A stretch of 64,000 bases of DNA from Actinomycetota bacterium (GCA_005883215.1 VAYS01000009.1:1-64000); one strand, 5' to 3'; shown: positions 44,500 through 53,585, counted from the stretch's first letter. The notes: a model not told the origin generated them from the letters alone. Numbers and translations: made by a program.

Positions 44500-45054
44500 A
44501 TGCAGCGCCTTCAGCCGACCAATCGCGCGATCGCAGGAGTGGGACTGCTGCTCTTTGCCCTGGTGCTGCTCGGCGTCGGCCTGCACCACATCGTCGTGAC
44601 CGGGACCTGCTCGTCGACCGGTTACAACTCATACGGGCCGGTCGCGCACTGCCCGGAGGGAAGCGGCTGGTGGGCCGGGTTCCTCGCCGCCGGCATCGTC
44701 CTGTCGATCGCCGGGGGCCTGATCGCCGGAGGCTCTGGTCCTTTCCTGATCACCCCCGCCGTCTTCTGCGCGGTCGGCGCGGGGGCGATCTCGGTGCAGT
44801 TCGACGCCGGCGCGGGCTCGGACAACAAGACCTTTGGGCTGATCTTCGGCGGCTTCTTCCTGGCCGGCGGGCTGATCTGGGCTGCCCTCATCGCCCGGTC
44901 AGCCCTGTCTGAACTGCGCGGTGAAGGGGACACGAGCTCGCTCGCCCCCCTCGGCACCAGCCCCGCCGGCACTGCTCCCACCACTCCCCCGGTGACCACC
45001 GACCCCATCACCGGTGAGCCCACCACTCCCGCGGGTGTGCGCCGTGAGCTCTAG
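44500..45054 (+). CDS. Four-helix membrane protein, unknown
   Basis: 184 residues from the ATG at 44500; AAGGGGAG is just over ten bases upstream. Four hydrophobic segments (about residues 9-30, 53-75, 79-98, 107-130) are followed by a Thr/Pro-rich tail (TAPTTPPVTTDPITGEPTTP). Two cysteines in the first loop (TCSSTGYN and HCPEG) may form a disulfide. The family is not recognised. Between gabD and this gene (44320-44499) nothing else is supported. The next gene starts inside its last codons. Confidence 0.65.
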   Translation: MQRLQPTNRAIAGVGLLLFALVLLGVGLHHIVVTGTCSSTGYNSYGPVAHCPEGSGWWAGFLAAGIVLSIAGGLIAGGSGPFLITPAVFCAVGAGAISVQFDAGAGSDNKTFGLIFGGFFLAGGLIWAALIARSALSELRGEGDTSSLAPLGTSPAGTAPTTPPVTTDPITGEPTTPAGVRREL

Positions 45055-45715
45055 GGCAGACGCCAGCCCGGCGCGGCCGGCGCTTGCCGTGGTCGTGTGG
45101 ATCGCCGCGCTGGCGGGCGCCATCGTGCTCTCGAGCGCGGTCGCCCAGCACGTCCGCGACCAGCAGCGCGCGGCGGCGCGGGCCGCGGCTACGGGGAACG
45201 GCGGGTCGACGCCGGCGGCTCCGGCGCGCAGGTTTGATCCGGCCAGCGTCAAGCCGGCCGATCCGCGCTCGCTGTTTCGCACCTCCAACTTCGCCCGCGC
45301 CCTGGGCATCGTCCGTCGGCGGGTCGGCGCGCGCGCCGACGTCCAGCAGGTGCGCCTGGCGCCCGGCGAGCTCCAGCTAACCGTGCTGCAGGGCGACCGG
45401 GCCAATCAGCTGAGCGTCGACGCAGACGGCGATTACACCGTTCTGACCACCAGCAGCGTCAGCGGCACCATCGAGGCCTTCTACCTCTCCCAGGTCCACT
45501 CCGGTGTGCCCGCGGCGCTGGCGCGCCGAATCGCCAGCCAGGCCGACCTCCCGGTGGGGCGACTGGATTACATGGTCGTGGCCACCGACCCGGTCGCCCA
45601 CCGCCACCACTGGCTCGTCTATCCGACGGGCGGGCGCGTGCACTTCCAGGCCGACACGGCGAGCGGCCCGATTCTGGAGTACGGCCCCCACGGGGTCCAC
45701 ACGCTCGGCGGCTGA
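45044..45715 (+). CDS. Membrane-anchored extracytoplasmic protein, unknown
   Basis: 223 residues from the GTG at 45044, overlapping the preceding stop; GTG 45035 and 45014 are alternatives. One N-terminal helix (AVVVWIAALAGAIVLSSAVA) is followed by an A/G/T-rich linker, then an extracytoplasmic domain. This domain has beta strands (GELQLTVLQGDRANQLSVDA, HHWLVYPTGGRVHFQAD) and helix VSGTIEAFYLSQV. It may be structured like small sensor domains, but no family is recognised. It is probably co-expressed with the four-helix protein. Confidence 0.65.
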   Translation: MSSRADASPARPALAVVVWIAALAGAIVLSSAVAQHVRDQQRAAARAAATGNGGSTPAAPARRFDPASVKPADPRSLFRTSNFARALGIVRRRVGARADVQQVRLAPGELQLTVLQGDRANQLSVDADGDYTVLTTSSVSGTIEAFYLSQVHSGVPAALARRIASQADLPVGRLDYMVVATDPVAHRHHWLVYPTGGRVHFQADTASGPILEYGPHGVHTLGG

Positions 45716-45733
45716 TCGCGCCGAGCGCGCAGG

Positions 45734-46060
45734 CTATGCGCCCTGCTTGAGCCGCAGCGCCTCGGCGGCCTCGGCGATCTTGGTGTTGGACCCCAGGAGG
45801 CCGCCCCAGCCGAGCAAGGCGCGGTCGCCGAAGTAGGCGTGATGGACTTCGCCGTTCTCCTCGTACTCGATGTCGGCCCACACCAGCCACCAGCCGATCC
45901 GCTGCTTGCCCGTCGACCGGATGCGGTCGAAGGAGATGCGCTTCTTCTTGCCCTCGAACACCGCGCGGTCTGACTCGATGGTCAGCGTGCCGTGGTCCTG
46001 CTCGCGGGTGAAGCCGGCGCCCGTGGCGCCCTCCGGGCGGTACCAGACCTTCCATTGCAT
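45734..46060 (-). CDS. Small conserved-looking hypothetical protein
   Basis: 108 residues from the ATG at 46060. It is beta-rich with aromatic strands (WKVWYRPEGATGAGFTRE, HGTLTIESDRAVFEGKKK) followed by the sequence RIGWWLVWADIEYEENGEVH, and a final amphipathic helix (IAEAAEALRLKQGA). The layout resembles PH/GRAM-like domains, which is only a guess. It diverges from the YihY gene with 42 bases between the starts. Confidence 0.65.
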   Translation of the reverse strand: MQWKVWYRPEGATGAGFTREQDHGTLTIESDRAVFEGKKKRISFDRIRSTGKQRIGWWLVWADIEYEENGEVHHAYFGDRALLGWGGLLGSNTKIAEAAEALRLKQGA

Positions 46061-46102
46061 GGTGGCTGCCTCCGGGTCGGCGTGTGCGCCAACCCTATCC
46101 CC

Positions 46103-46999
46103 ATGAGGAAGGCGATCGAGGAGAGCCGCAAGGTCCTGGCCCGCGCCGGGCGCTCGTTCTATGACCGGCAGATGACCCACCACGCCGCGGCGCTCACCTA
46201 CTACAGCCTGATGTCGCTGTTTCCCGCCGCCCTGCTCGCCCTCTCGCTGCTGGGTCTGCTCGGCGAGTACCCGTCCACCTACCGGGCGATCGTCGATTAC
46301 CTGCGCGACGTGGTTCCCGGCCCGGTCCTGCACGCGCTGGATCGGTCGTTGAGCACGGCGCTCAGGCACCGCGGGGCGGCCGTCGGGGCGCTGCTCGTGG
46401 GGGCGCTGAGCGCGCTGTACGGCAGCACCGGGTTCCTGGAAGCCGTACGCCGCGCGCTCAACGTCGTCTTCGAGGCCGCGAGCGGACGCGGCTTTCTGCG
46501 CCGCAAGGCGGTCGACACCGTCTCCACGCTGGTGCTGATGGTGCTGGTGCTCGTGACCCTGACCCTGATCTTCGTCGGCGGGAGGTTCGCCCGCGACGTT
46601 TTCGGCTTCATCGGCCTGGGAGCGGGCGCTTCGGACGTCTGGGCGGTGGCGCGGTGGCCCGCCGCGGCGGTCTCGGCGACGCTCGCCTTCGCCTGGGTGT
46701 ACTACACGACCCCCGACGTGCGGCCGCGCTCGTTTCGCTGGGTGACGCCGGGCGCGGCCCTAGGGGTCTGCGTATGGCTGGTGGCGTCGCTGGGGTTCTC
46801 GTTTTACCTCACGCACTACTTCACCCGGGTGAGCGCGGTCTACGGCGCGTTTACGGTCCTGATCGTGCTGGTGGTGTGGCTGTGGCTGTCAAACGCCGCC
46901 CTGCTGCTCGGCGCCGTGGTCAACGCCGAGATCGAGCGCGAACGCCAGCTCGACGAAGGGGTGCCCCCCCACGCCACCCTCGCCCTGCCCGGGCGCTGA
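46103..46999 (+). CDS. YihY/BrkB family membrane protein
   Basis: 298 residues. An N-terminal amphipathic helix precedes six hydrophobic segments. Family landmarks are HHAAALTYYSLMSLFPAALLA, LYGSTGFLEAVRRALNVVF, FAWVYYTTPDVRPRSFRWV, TPGAALGVCVWLVASLGFSFY and AVYGAFTVLIVLVVWLWLSN. Despite old names (RNase BN), these are membrane proteins of uncertain function, perhaps transport. The C-terminal tail is charged. Confidence 0.9.
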   Translation: MRKAIEESRKVLARAGRSFYDRQMTHHAAALTYYSLMSLFPAALLALSLLGLLGEYPSTYRAIVDYLRDVVPGPVLHALDRSLSTALRHRGAAVGALLVGALSALYGSTGFLEAVRRALNVVFEAASGRGFLRRKAVDTVSTLVLMVLVLVTLTLIFVGGRFARDVFGFIGLGAGASDVWAVARWPAAAVSATLAFAWVYYTTPDVRPRSFRWVTPGAALGVCVWLVASLGFSFYLTHYFTRVSAVYGAFTVLIVLVVWLWLSNAALLLGAVVNAEIERERQLDEGVPPHATLALPGR

Positions 47000-47030
47000 T
47001 GGAGCCGGACGGTGTGACAGATTCCGCGCC

Positions 47031-47498
47031 GTGCACGGACCCGACCGCATCGCTCGCCGAGCGCTGGCCGTGCTATCGGCGCTCTTCGTGGCGGCGGGCT
47101 GCGGCGGCTCGGGCGGCGACTTCAAGGCGCGCTACCGAGGGATCTACTCCGAGCAGCGCCAGCTGGGGCTCGACCTGGTCTCCGAGCTGCGCCGGGCGGG
47201 CAGCGAGACCGACGCCCAGCTCGCCGCACACCTGCAAGCCTTCCAGCCGCGGTTGGCTCGCCTTTCCTCGTCCCTGGCCGGCCTTGGCGCGCCGACGTCG
47301 CTGCGCTCCGACCTCGATCGCCTGCGAAACGCGCTCCACAGCGAGGCGTCGGACCTGAGTGCGCTGATCGGCGGCGTGCGGACCCACGACGCGCTGCGGG
47401 CGCGCTCGGCCACCGTGATCCTGCTCGACGAGGCCGCGGGCGCCAAGTCGGCGGCCGACCGGCTGCGGGCCGCGGCCGGCCTGCCCGCAAGCCCCTGA
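47031..47498 (+). CDS. Putative lipoprotein with helical domain
   Basis: 155 residues from a GTG at 47031. The signal peptide ends in a lipobox (ALFVAAGC, Cys about 24). The mature part is nearly all helix (YSEQRQLGLDLVSELRRAG, AAHLQAFQPRLARLSSSLA), suggesting a helical bundle on the outer face of the membrane. No family is recognised. It converges with the ABC permease gene. Confidence 0.65.
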   Translation: MHGPDRIARRALAVLSALFVAAGCGGSGGDFKARYRGIYSEQRQLGLDLVSELRRAGSETDAQLAAHLQAFQPRLARLSSSLAGLGAPTSLRSDLDRLRNALHSEASDLSALIGGVRTHDALRARSATVILLDEAAGAKSAADRLRAAAGLPASP

Positions 47499-47511
47499 GC
47501 CGGGGCCGCGG

Positions 47512-50046
47512 TCACTCGTAGGCGATCGCGCCCAGGATGTCCAGGCGCGATGCGCGCCGAGCGGGGACGACGGCGGCGAGCACGGCCAAGAGCAGGGACA
47601 GCGCCAGCAGGCCGGCCAGGGCCGACCACGGGATGCTCAGCTCCAGTCCCTGGCTGGAGAGGGCAGAGACCATCACCACCGCGAGAAACAGCCCCAGCAG
47701 CGCACCCATGGTGGCTCCCACCGCGGCGACGATCACACCCTCGTAGCGCACCGCCCGGCGCAGCGAGCGGCGGCTCGAGCCCAGCGCCCGCATCAGGCCC
47801 AGCTCGCGGGTGCGCTCGTGCACCGACAGCGAGAGCGTGTTGACCAGCCCGAACAGCGACACGACGACGCTCAGCGCGAGCAGGGCGTAGAACAGGTACA
47901 GGACGCTGTCCACGCGCTGGGCCTGGGCGGTGGCCAGCTGGCGCTGGGAGCGCGCCCGGACGTCCGGGAAGGCCGACAGGGCGCGGCTGATCGCCGGCAG
48001 GACCCGGCGCGGATCGGCCGCCGCGGTGAGCTTGACCAGGATCTGGGCGGCCCGGCGCTGGCCGAAGAAGTCGTTGAACGCCGGCAGCCCCACGGTGTAG
48101 CCGCCGAGCAGCCCCTGGTCGCGGTAGATCCCGCGCACGAGCAGCCGCTCGTGCCGGCCAGAGGGGCCCCGCGCGTCGAAGCTCTCGCCCACGTGCAGGT
48201 TGGCCCGGTCGGCGAACCGCTTCTCGACCAGCGCGCCGTCGGGCCCCAGCAGGCCGAGTGTGGTGTCAGAGCCCTCCACCCAGTCGAAGCGGTAGACGTT
48301 CTGGATCGTCTGGGGATCGATCGCGTTGGCCTGCTGGGAGCCCGCCCCGGCCACGCGGGAGTCGGCCCGCTTGAGCACCGAGGCCACGTCCACTCCGGGA
48401 ACCGCGCGCACCGGCGTCGCCGCGGCGACGGGGATCGGCGAGGAGCCGTCGCGATTGACGAGCGCTACGTCGCCGGTGAAGTCCCGGTCGATGAGGTGCT
48501 CGATCGAGCTGCGCGCGCTGCTGGCGAACACGGTCACGAACAGCATCACCGCGAGCCCGATCATCAGCGCCGAGGCGGTGGTGGCGCTGCGCGCCGGGTT
48601 GCGCAGGGCGTTCTCGCGCCCCAGGCGGCCCACGACCGCGGTGGCTCGCTCGAGTGGCCAGCCCGCGGCCCGGGCCAGCGGCCCCACCAGCCGCGGGCTG
48701 AGCAGCGCCAGGGCTAGGATCAGCAGGGCGGCGCCGCCCGTCGCCAGGGCGATCGAACCCCCGCCGCGTAGGGCCAACGCGCTCACCAGGACTCCCGAGG
48801 CCAGGGCACCGGCGCCCAGCCACGGCATGGCCCGGCCCAGGCGAGTCGCCGGGGGGACGACTCCCTCGCGCAGGGCGCTCACCGGAGGCAGGCGCGTGGC
48901 CCGCAGCGCCGGGACCAGCGCCGCCACGACGGTGACGCCTATCCCCGCCGCCACCGAGACTCCCACCGTGCGCAGCTCGAGCACCTCCGGGCCAAAGGCG
49001 AGCCGCCCGCCCGCGGCCGAGATCAGGGCGCGCAGGCCCTCGGCGGCGCCGTAGCCGGCTGCCGTGCCCAGCGCCGATGCGGTAGCGCCCACGGCGAGGG
49101 CTTGGATCAAGACGGCGCCGAGCACCTGACGTCGGCTGGCTCCCAGCGCGCGGAGCAGCGCGTACTCGCGGGTGCGCTGGGCGACGGTGATCGAGTAGGT
49201 GTTGAAGATGACGAACGCCGCCACGAGCAGGGCGATGGCGCCGAAGCCAAGCAGCGACCCGATCAGGAACGACAGGCCACGACGCAGGTGGGCGCTGCCC
49301 TGACGGGCCTGGTCCTGGCCGGTGCGGGCTTGGAGCTCTGGGCTGAGGAGCGGCCGGACCTGGGCCAGCAGCCGGCGAGGGTCGGTCCCCGGACGCCCCT
49401 GGAGGGAGAGCGAATCGACCGTGCCGGGCTTGAGGAACAGGCGCTGGGCGGTGCGGAGGTCGAACGCCAGGTAGGTGGCCCCCGCGGTGGCCGCGCCCCC
49501 GAAGCGGACCAGACCGACGATGGTGAACGCCTGCGTCGGCCCCTGGGTGGCGACCCGGACCGATGCGCCGATGCCCAGGTGCTGGGCGCGTGCGGTGCGC
49601 TCGTCGAGGGCGATCTGGCCGGGCCCGATCGGCGCCTGGCCGCGGGTCACGCGAAGCGCCTGAAACGGCGGGTGCATGTAGGACACGGCGATCGTCGGCG
49701 AGCCGTCGACCTGGACCACCCTCCCGCGGCTGTCGAGCAGCGACGCGGTGTCGCTGATCTGGCCCTCGACCCGAGCCACCGCCGGCGACCGGGCCAGGCG
49801 CGGGGCGAGGGCCTGCGGAACGCTCGGCGCCTCCGAGAACCGGCCCGCGGTCGTCGAGCCGCGGCCGGAGACCACGACGTCGGCTCCCTGCGCAGCGTCG
49901 GAGAAGATCCGGTCGTAGGTGCGGTGGATCGTGTCGGTGAACACCAGCGTGCCGGCGATCAGGGCGACGCCGAGGAGGACCGAGACGCCGGTGAGGAGGA
50001 TCCGCAGCGGATGGACCGCCAGTCCCCGCAGCGCCACCGCGAGCAC
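47512..50046 (-). CDS. FtsX/MacB-type ABC transporter permease, double FtsX
   Basis: 844 residues. The N-terminal helix lies at about residues 17-37, then a large extracytoplasmic domain, then two FtsX modules with three helices each (near 255-390 and 725-840). Both modules show the FtsX start around ALLRALGASRRQVLGAVL and LMRALGSSRRSLRRAVRYE. It is the membrane half of a LolCDE/MacB-like exporter for lipids, lipoproteins or peptides; the substrate is unknown. The ATPase gene is two bases upstream on the same strand. Confidence 0.9.
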   Translation of the reverse strand: MLAVALRGLAVHPLRILLTGVSVLLGVALIAGTLVFTDTIHRTYDRIFSDAAQGADVVVSGRGSTTAGRFSEAPSVPQALAPRLARSPAVARVEGQISDTASLLDSRGRVVQVDGSPTIAVSYMHPPFQALRVTRGQAPIGPGQIALDERTARAQHLGIGASVRVATQGPTQAFTIVGLVRFGGAATAGATYLAFDLRTAQRLFLKPGTVDSLSLQGRPGTDPRRLLAQVRPLLSPELQARTGQDQARQGSAHLRRGLSFLIGSLLGFGAIALLVAAFVIFNTYSITVAQRTREYALLRALGASRRQVLGAVLIQALAVGATASALGTAAGYGAAEGLRALISAAGGRLAFGPEVLELRTVGVSVAAGIGVTVVAALVPALRATRLPPVSALREGVVPPATRLGRAMPWLGAGALASGVLVSALALRGGGSIALATGGAALLILALALLSPRLVGPLARAAGWPLERATAVVGRLGRENALRNPARSATTASALMIGLAVMLFVTVFASSARSSIEHLIDRDFTGDVALVNRDGSSPIPVAAATPVRAVPGVDVASVLKRADSRVAGAGSQQANAIDPQTIQNVYRFDWVEGSDTTLGLLGPDGALVEKRFADRANLHVGESFDARGPSGRHERLLVRGIYRDQGLLGGYTVGLPAFNDFFGQRRAAQILVKLTAAADPRRVLPAISRALSAFPDVRARSQRQLATAQAQRVDSVLYLFYALLALSVVVSLFGLVNTLSLSVHERTRELGLMRALGSSRRSLRRAVRYEGVIVAAVGATMGALLGLFLAVVMVSALSSQGLELSIPWSALAGLLALSLLLAVLAAVVPARRASRLDILGAIAYE

Positions 50047-50048
50047 GG

Positions 50049-51212
50049 TCAGCCCACTTTCAGGGCGGTGACGATCGCCTCGGCGGTCAGGTGGCCCGCG
50101 TCACGGACGATCCGCCCGTCTTCTAAGAACAGGACGCGGTCGGCCTTGGCCGCCGCGAGGGGATCGTGGGTGACGAGCACCACGGTCTGGCCGAACTGGG
50201 TGGTCGCCCGGCGCAGGAGGCCGAGCACCTGCTCGGTGGACTCGGAGTCCAGGTTGCCCGTCGGCTCGTCGGCGAACACGACGGCCGGGCGGGTGACCAG
50301 CGACCGCGCGATCGCCACCGCCTGCTGCTGACCGCCGGAGAGCTCAGCCGGGCGGTGGGTACGCCGGTCCGAGAGGTCGACGGCGTCGAGCAGCTCGTCC
50401 ACCCACCCCCGGTCGGGACGCCGGCCAGCCAGGCTCAGGGGCAGGGCGATGTTCTCCTCGGCGCTCAGCACGGGCACCAGGTTGAAGGCCTGAAAGACGA
50501 AACCCACCTGGCTGCGCCGCAGCTCGGTGAGCTGGTGGTCGCCCAGCTCGGACAGCGAGCGCCCGGCCAACTCGACCTCGCCACCGGTGGGACGATCCAG
50601 CCCGGCCAGGATGTGCATGAGCGTGGACTTGCCCGACCCCGAGGGGCCCATGATCGCGCTGAACGTCCCCGGCGCAAACGACACCGTCACCCCACGTAGG
50701 GCATCCACCGCGGTCTCCCCCGTCCCGAATCGCTTCACCAGCTCAAGCCCCGTCACGGCGGCGGGCGGGACCGCGGGCGCCGACAACCCAAGCTCATCTT
50801 CCTCCTGGCCTTCGGCCGGCTCGGGCGAGGCGCCCTTGCCGCGCCGAGCCAGGCGCCCGAGCAGGCGGCGGCCTGGCTTGGGGGGGCGGTCGCCCTTGTC
50901 TTCGGTCGGCTCGGGGAAGGGCGGGTCGGCGGCGAACCAGTCCGAGGAGGCCTCGTCGAGCGCGGGCAGGGCGTCTCCCTCGTCGGGGGTGTCGGCGTTG
51001 TGCCCGTCCTCGCGGGCGGCGTCGGTGTGGCCCCCGGTCATCGCCTCGCCCAGCTCGGCGGGCGTCGGCGCCGCGTCCTCGATCACCTCGTGCTCGTCGG
51101 TGGGGGCCTCGAGCTCCTGGGCTTGCTCGCCGTCGGAGGTCTCAGGGAGTGGATCGCCGCGGAGGCGTGGCCATCGCCGGCGTCCGTGCGATCCCAGGGG
51201 GAGGCGGGCCAT
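50049..51212 (-). CDS. ABC exporter ATP-binding protein with acidic N-terminal extension
   Basis: 387 residues from the ATG at 51212. The first 160 or so residues are an acidic, proline-rich, probably disordered extension (TPDEGDALPALDEASSDW and similar), rare for this LolD-like family. The ABC domain follows: GPSGSGKSTLMHILAGLDRP, the Q-loop VFQAFNLVPVLSAEENIALP, signature LSGGQQQAVAIARS, Walker B VVFADEPTGNLDS and the switch His in VTHDPLAA. It drives the adjacent FtsX permease. The gene diverges from tRNA-Phe. Confidence 0.92.
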   Translation of the reverse strand: MARLPLGSHGRRRWPRLRGDPLPETSDGEQAQELEAPTDEHEVIEDAAPTPAELGEAMTGGHTDAAREDGHNADTPDEGDALPALDEASSDWFAADPPFPEPTEDKGDRPPKPGRRLLGRLARRGKGASPEPAEGQEEDELGLSAPAVPPAAVTGLELVKRFGTGETAVDALRGVTVSFAPGTFSAIMGPSGSGKSTLMHILAGLDRPTGGEVELAGRSLSELGDHQLTELRRSQVGFVFQAFNLVPVLSAEENIALPLSLAGRRPDRGWVDELLDAVDLSDRRTHRPAELSGGQQQAVAIARSLVTRPAVVFADEPTGNLDSESTEQVLGLLRRATTQFGQTVVLVTHDPLAAAKADRVLFLEDGRIVRDAGHLTAEAIVTALKVG

Positions 51213-51278
51213 CTTCGCTCGCAGCGTAGTACGGCGGGCGCTCCCTGGCGACACCTGGGCGCTAGCATCGCACCTCGG

Positions 51279-51351
51279 GGCGAGATAGCTCAGTTGGTAG
51301 AGCACACGACTGAAAATCGTGGTGTCCCCGGTTCGATTCCGGGTCTCGCCA
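51279..51351 (+). tRNA. tRNA-Phe (anticodon GAA)
   Basis: 73 nt: acceptor GGCGAGA/TCTCGCC with discriminator A, D-arm GCTC/GAGC, anticodon stem CACGA/TCGTG around CTGAAAA, T-arm CCCGG/CCGGG with TTCGATT. No CCA is encoded. It is complete and forms the left edge of the second, decayed island. Confidence 0.95.
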
Positions 51352-51778
51352 CTCTCAAGAAGGTCCTGCAAATAGGCAGGTTTTGAGGCGGGTCGCGAAG
51401 GCGTTTCGAGGGGCTGTGGAGGGACGAATTTGGGCGCCACGTCCTTTTGACGTCCTAAACCTGAGGGTGGTTGAGGGTTTGCGCGCGCTGCCGGCGCCCG
51501 ATCGGGAAGGGATCCGCGTCGAGGAGGCGGCTCCCTCTGCCGGTGTCAGGGCCCTTGATGCGGCGCGCGATCCGTGGTCCTTCTTGCGGAAGGAGCAGGG
51601 AGCCGCTCCATGCCCCATCCCCACCGTTGGAGCACGCAGCGAATGCACGTTCAGGTCGCCGGTCGCTGCTCGTATCACGCGAACGCGGAAGCCGCGCGAT
51701 ATCCGGCTTCCCGGCCTGTTAGCCCCGTCCATCGACTGATTTTGCCGCTGCCCCTTGGCGCGAGATACTCGCCGGGCG
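51352..51778. other. Stretch without a supported gene
   Basis: Directly after tRNA-Phe. Several overlapping frames exist on both strands but none has a convincing ribosome site, codon pattern or recognisable motif. It may be island debris. Confidence 0.5.
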
Positions 51779-52185
51779 ATGTCGCAGGAGAACGTCGAGG
51801 TTGTGCGGCAGGTATTCGAGGCGGCGGCCCGCCGTGACGCCGACGCAGTTCTTGCGCTCTATGACCCTGAGGTCGAATGGGACGCCACTCAGACGCCGGG
51901 CGGGCTCGGGGGCGATGAGGTCTACCGGGGCATGATGGGCTGGGTCGTTTTTTCCGCCAGTGGCGGGAAGCATGGGGTAGCGACGAGTACGAGTACGACG
52001 AGCTAATCGACGCTGGCGATGCGGTGATCTCGATTGCCACGCAGCGGAGTCGCGGGAGAAGGAGCGGCTTGCCGCTCGCGCGGATGCTCGCTGGTGTCTG
52101 GACGATCCACGACGGCAAGATCATTCGCGTGGTGTGGTTCCCCACCCGTCCGGAAGCCCTCGAAGCCGCCGGGCTGCGGGAGTAG
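51779..52185 (+). pseudogene. SnoaL/NTF2-like gene with one-base frameshift
   Basis: It starts MSQENVEVVRQVFEAAARRD, the typical beginning of actinobacterial SnoaL-like proteins, with DPEVEWD and YRGMMGW following. Around 51945, before a run of six T, the frame shifts. The other frame reads RFFRQWREAW, then DAVISIATQ and WTIHDGKIIRVVWFPTR up to the TAG at 52185. Adding one base restores a normal protein of about 135 residues. It is therefore a broken gene or a sequencing error. The next gene is a paralogue three bases later. Confidence 0.75.
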
Positions 52186-52195
52186 GCGATGTCGC
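52156..52195 (+). repeat. 40-bp junction repeat, copy 1
   Basis: Covers the end of one SnoaL-like gene and the start of the next (…EALEAAGLRE, stop, MSQ). It matches 52555-52594 with one mismatch, showing that the paralogues arose by tandem duplication. Confidence 0.7.
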
Positions 52196-52584
52196 AGGAG
52201 GACGTCGAACGCGCTCGTGCGGGCTATGAGTATCTGAACCGGGTCGGAGAACCGAACCGGGAGCTCCTTGATCCACAGATCACATTTGACGCGATCGGAC
52301 TTCCCGGCTTCGGCTCGTATCGAAGCCTCGACGCCTTTCTTACCGATTGGCTCGCCTACAGGGACACATTCGACGAATGGCGAATCGAGCTCGAGGAGTT
52401 GGTTGAGGGCCGCGGAGGACGCGTCTTTGTTTCCACCCGAGATGGAGGGCGGGTCAAAGGCTCCGACCGCGAGGTGTTCCAGCGTGCTTTCCATGTGCAG
52501 GAGTTCCGGGCGGGCAAGGTCGTGAGGTTTCGGCTCTTTCTGGATCGCTCCAAGGCCCTCGAAGCCGCCGGGCTGCGCGAGTAG
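52189..52584 (+). CDS. SnoaL-like (NTF2 fold) protein
   Basis: 131 residues starting MSQEDVERARAGYEYLNRVG. The NTF2-like cone is clear: a helical start, LLDPQITFDAIG, then strands through RVFVSTRDGGRVKGSDREVF, FHVQEFRAGKVVRFRLFL and the ending LEAAGLRE shared with its neighbour. These small proteins may isomerise or hydrolyse small molecules, or simply bind ligands; no catalytic residue can be named with confidence. It is the intact middle member of a tandem set. Confidence 0.8.
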   Translation: MSQEDVERARAGYEYLNRVGEPNRELLDPQITFDAIGLPGFGSYRSLDAFLTDWLAYRDTFDEWRIELEELVEGRGGRVFVSTRDGGRVKGSDREVFQRAFHVQEFRAGKVVRFRLFLDRSKALEAAGLRE

Positions 52585-52594
52585 GCGATGTCGC
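52555..52594 (+). repeat. 40-bp junction repeat, copy 2
   Basis: Second copy of the sequence at 52156-52195, one mismatch. It joins the intact SnoaL-like gene to its truncated neighbour. Confidence 0.7.
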
Positions 52595-52653
52595 CTGACG
52601 ACGCTGAAGTAGAGCGCTGCGCATCTGCTTTGCGCGAAGAGCGGTACGCGTAG
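52588..52653 (+). pseudogene. Truncated third SnoaL-like copy
   Basis: Begins MSPDDAEVERCASALREE and stops after 21 residues. Its start is embedded in the same repeated sequence that joins the previous two copies, so it is a remnant of a third tandem paralogue. The following 52654-52943 contains no supported gene. Confidence 0.5.
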
Positions 52654-52943
52654 CGGCAGTGTCGGTTTTCGATCGGAGGACAAGCTGCGCCAGGCGCCCG
52701 GCCGAGGCCGTGGAATGGCGCTTTTTCTGGGGGCGAAAGGGAGACACTCGCCCTGAGCTGGTGACCTGGGCCCGTGCCCGACCCGGACGATCGTGGCCGG
52801 CAAGGTCGGCCTCGCGCGCAAGTCCGCGCTTTGCAGTCGTGGACGGCCGTGCCCGGGCCGGGATATGAGCCCGGGTTATGGAAGGTTCGGCCCCCAAGCT
52901 GGCGGTCGTCGATGGCGCTGGGCGCAGGCGCTCGCCGGCCCCG

Positions 52944-53585
52944 ATGCCCGGCTACCACAAGGGCCGCCCCGCAACAAGGGCAAGCGCTATCCGGCCGACC
53001 TCCGCGTCCCGAGGAAATCATCGCCGTCATGCGCGCCGCCGGCGACGGCGCCTATGGGCTGCGCCTGCGCGGGCTGATCGTCGTTCTGTGGCGCGCGGGG
53101 CTGCGGATCGGCGAAGCGCTGGCGCTCAACGAGTCTGACCTTGAGCCCAGCCGGGGCTCGGTGATCGTGCGCTCCGGCAAGGCGGAAAGCGCCGCGAGAT
53201 CGGCATGGACGAATGGGCCTGGGCCCAGCTTCGGCCCTGGCTGGCCCGCCGGGTCGAGCTACCCGTCGGGCCGCTGTACTACGTGCTCGTCGGCCCGACC
53301 AAGGGGCGCGCGTGGGCGCCCACCGCCGTCCGCGCCGAGCTGCACGCCCTCGCCCGCCGCGCCGGCGTACGCCGGCGCTTCGCTCCCCACCAGCTGCGCC
53401 ACGCCCACGCCGTCGAGATGGCCCGCGAAGGCGTGCCGCTCAACGTCATCCAGCGCCAGCTCGGCCACTGCAACCTGGGCATCACCTCGGTCTACCTCCA
53501 AGGCATCGACGTCGCCGAGATCATCGACATCGTCCATGGCCGACCCGCCCCCGTGATCCCCGCCAGCAGCGGCCTAGCCGCCTAA
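52944..53585 (+). pseudogene. Tyrosine recombinase of the decayed island, frameshifted
   Basis: The N-terminus starts MPGYHKGRP at 52944, then the frame moves at about 52965 (NKGKRYPAD), again at about 53000 (EEIIAVMRAAGDG, GLRIGEALALNESDL) and at about 53180, after which MDEWAWAQLRPWL leads to the TAA... end at 53585. Each shift is explained by one missing base. Catalytic residues survive: Arg in RAGLRIGE, HQLRHAHAVEM, QLGHCN and the Tyr in SVYLQGID. The rebuilt protein would be about 215 residues, a short recombinase type common in related actinobacteria. It is inactive as written unless the shifts are sequencing errors. Confidence 0.8.

Noticed and set aside
13186-51212. CRISPR array or biosynthetic gene cluster in the core region
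   Set aside because: No spaced direct repeats were seen and the genes are housekeeping or metabolic, with no synthase modules.
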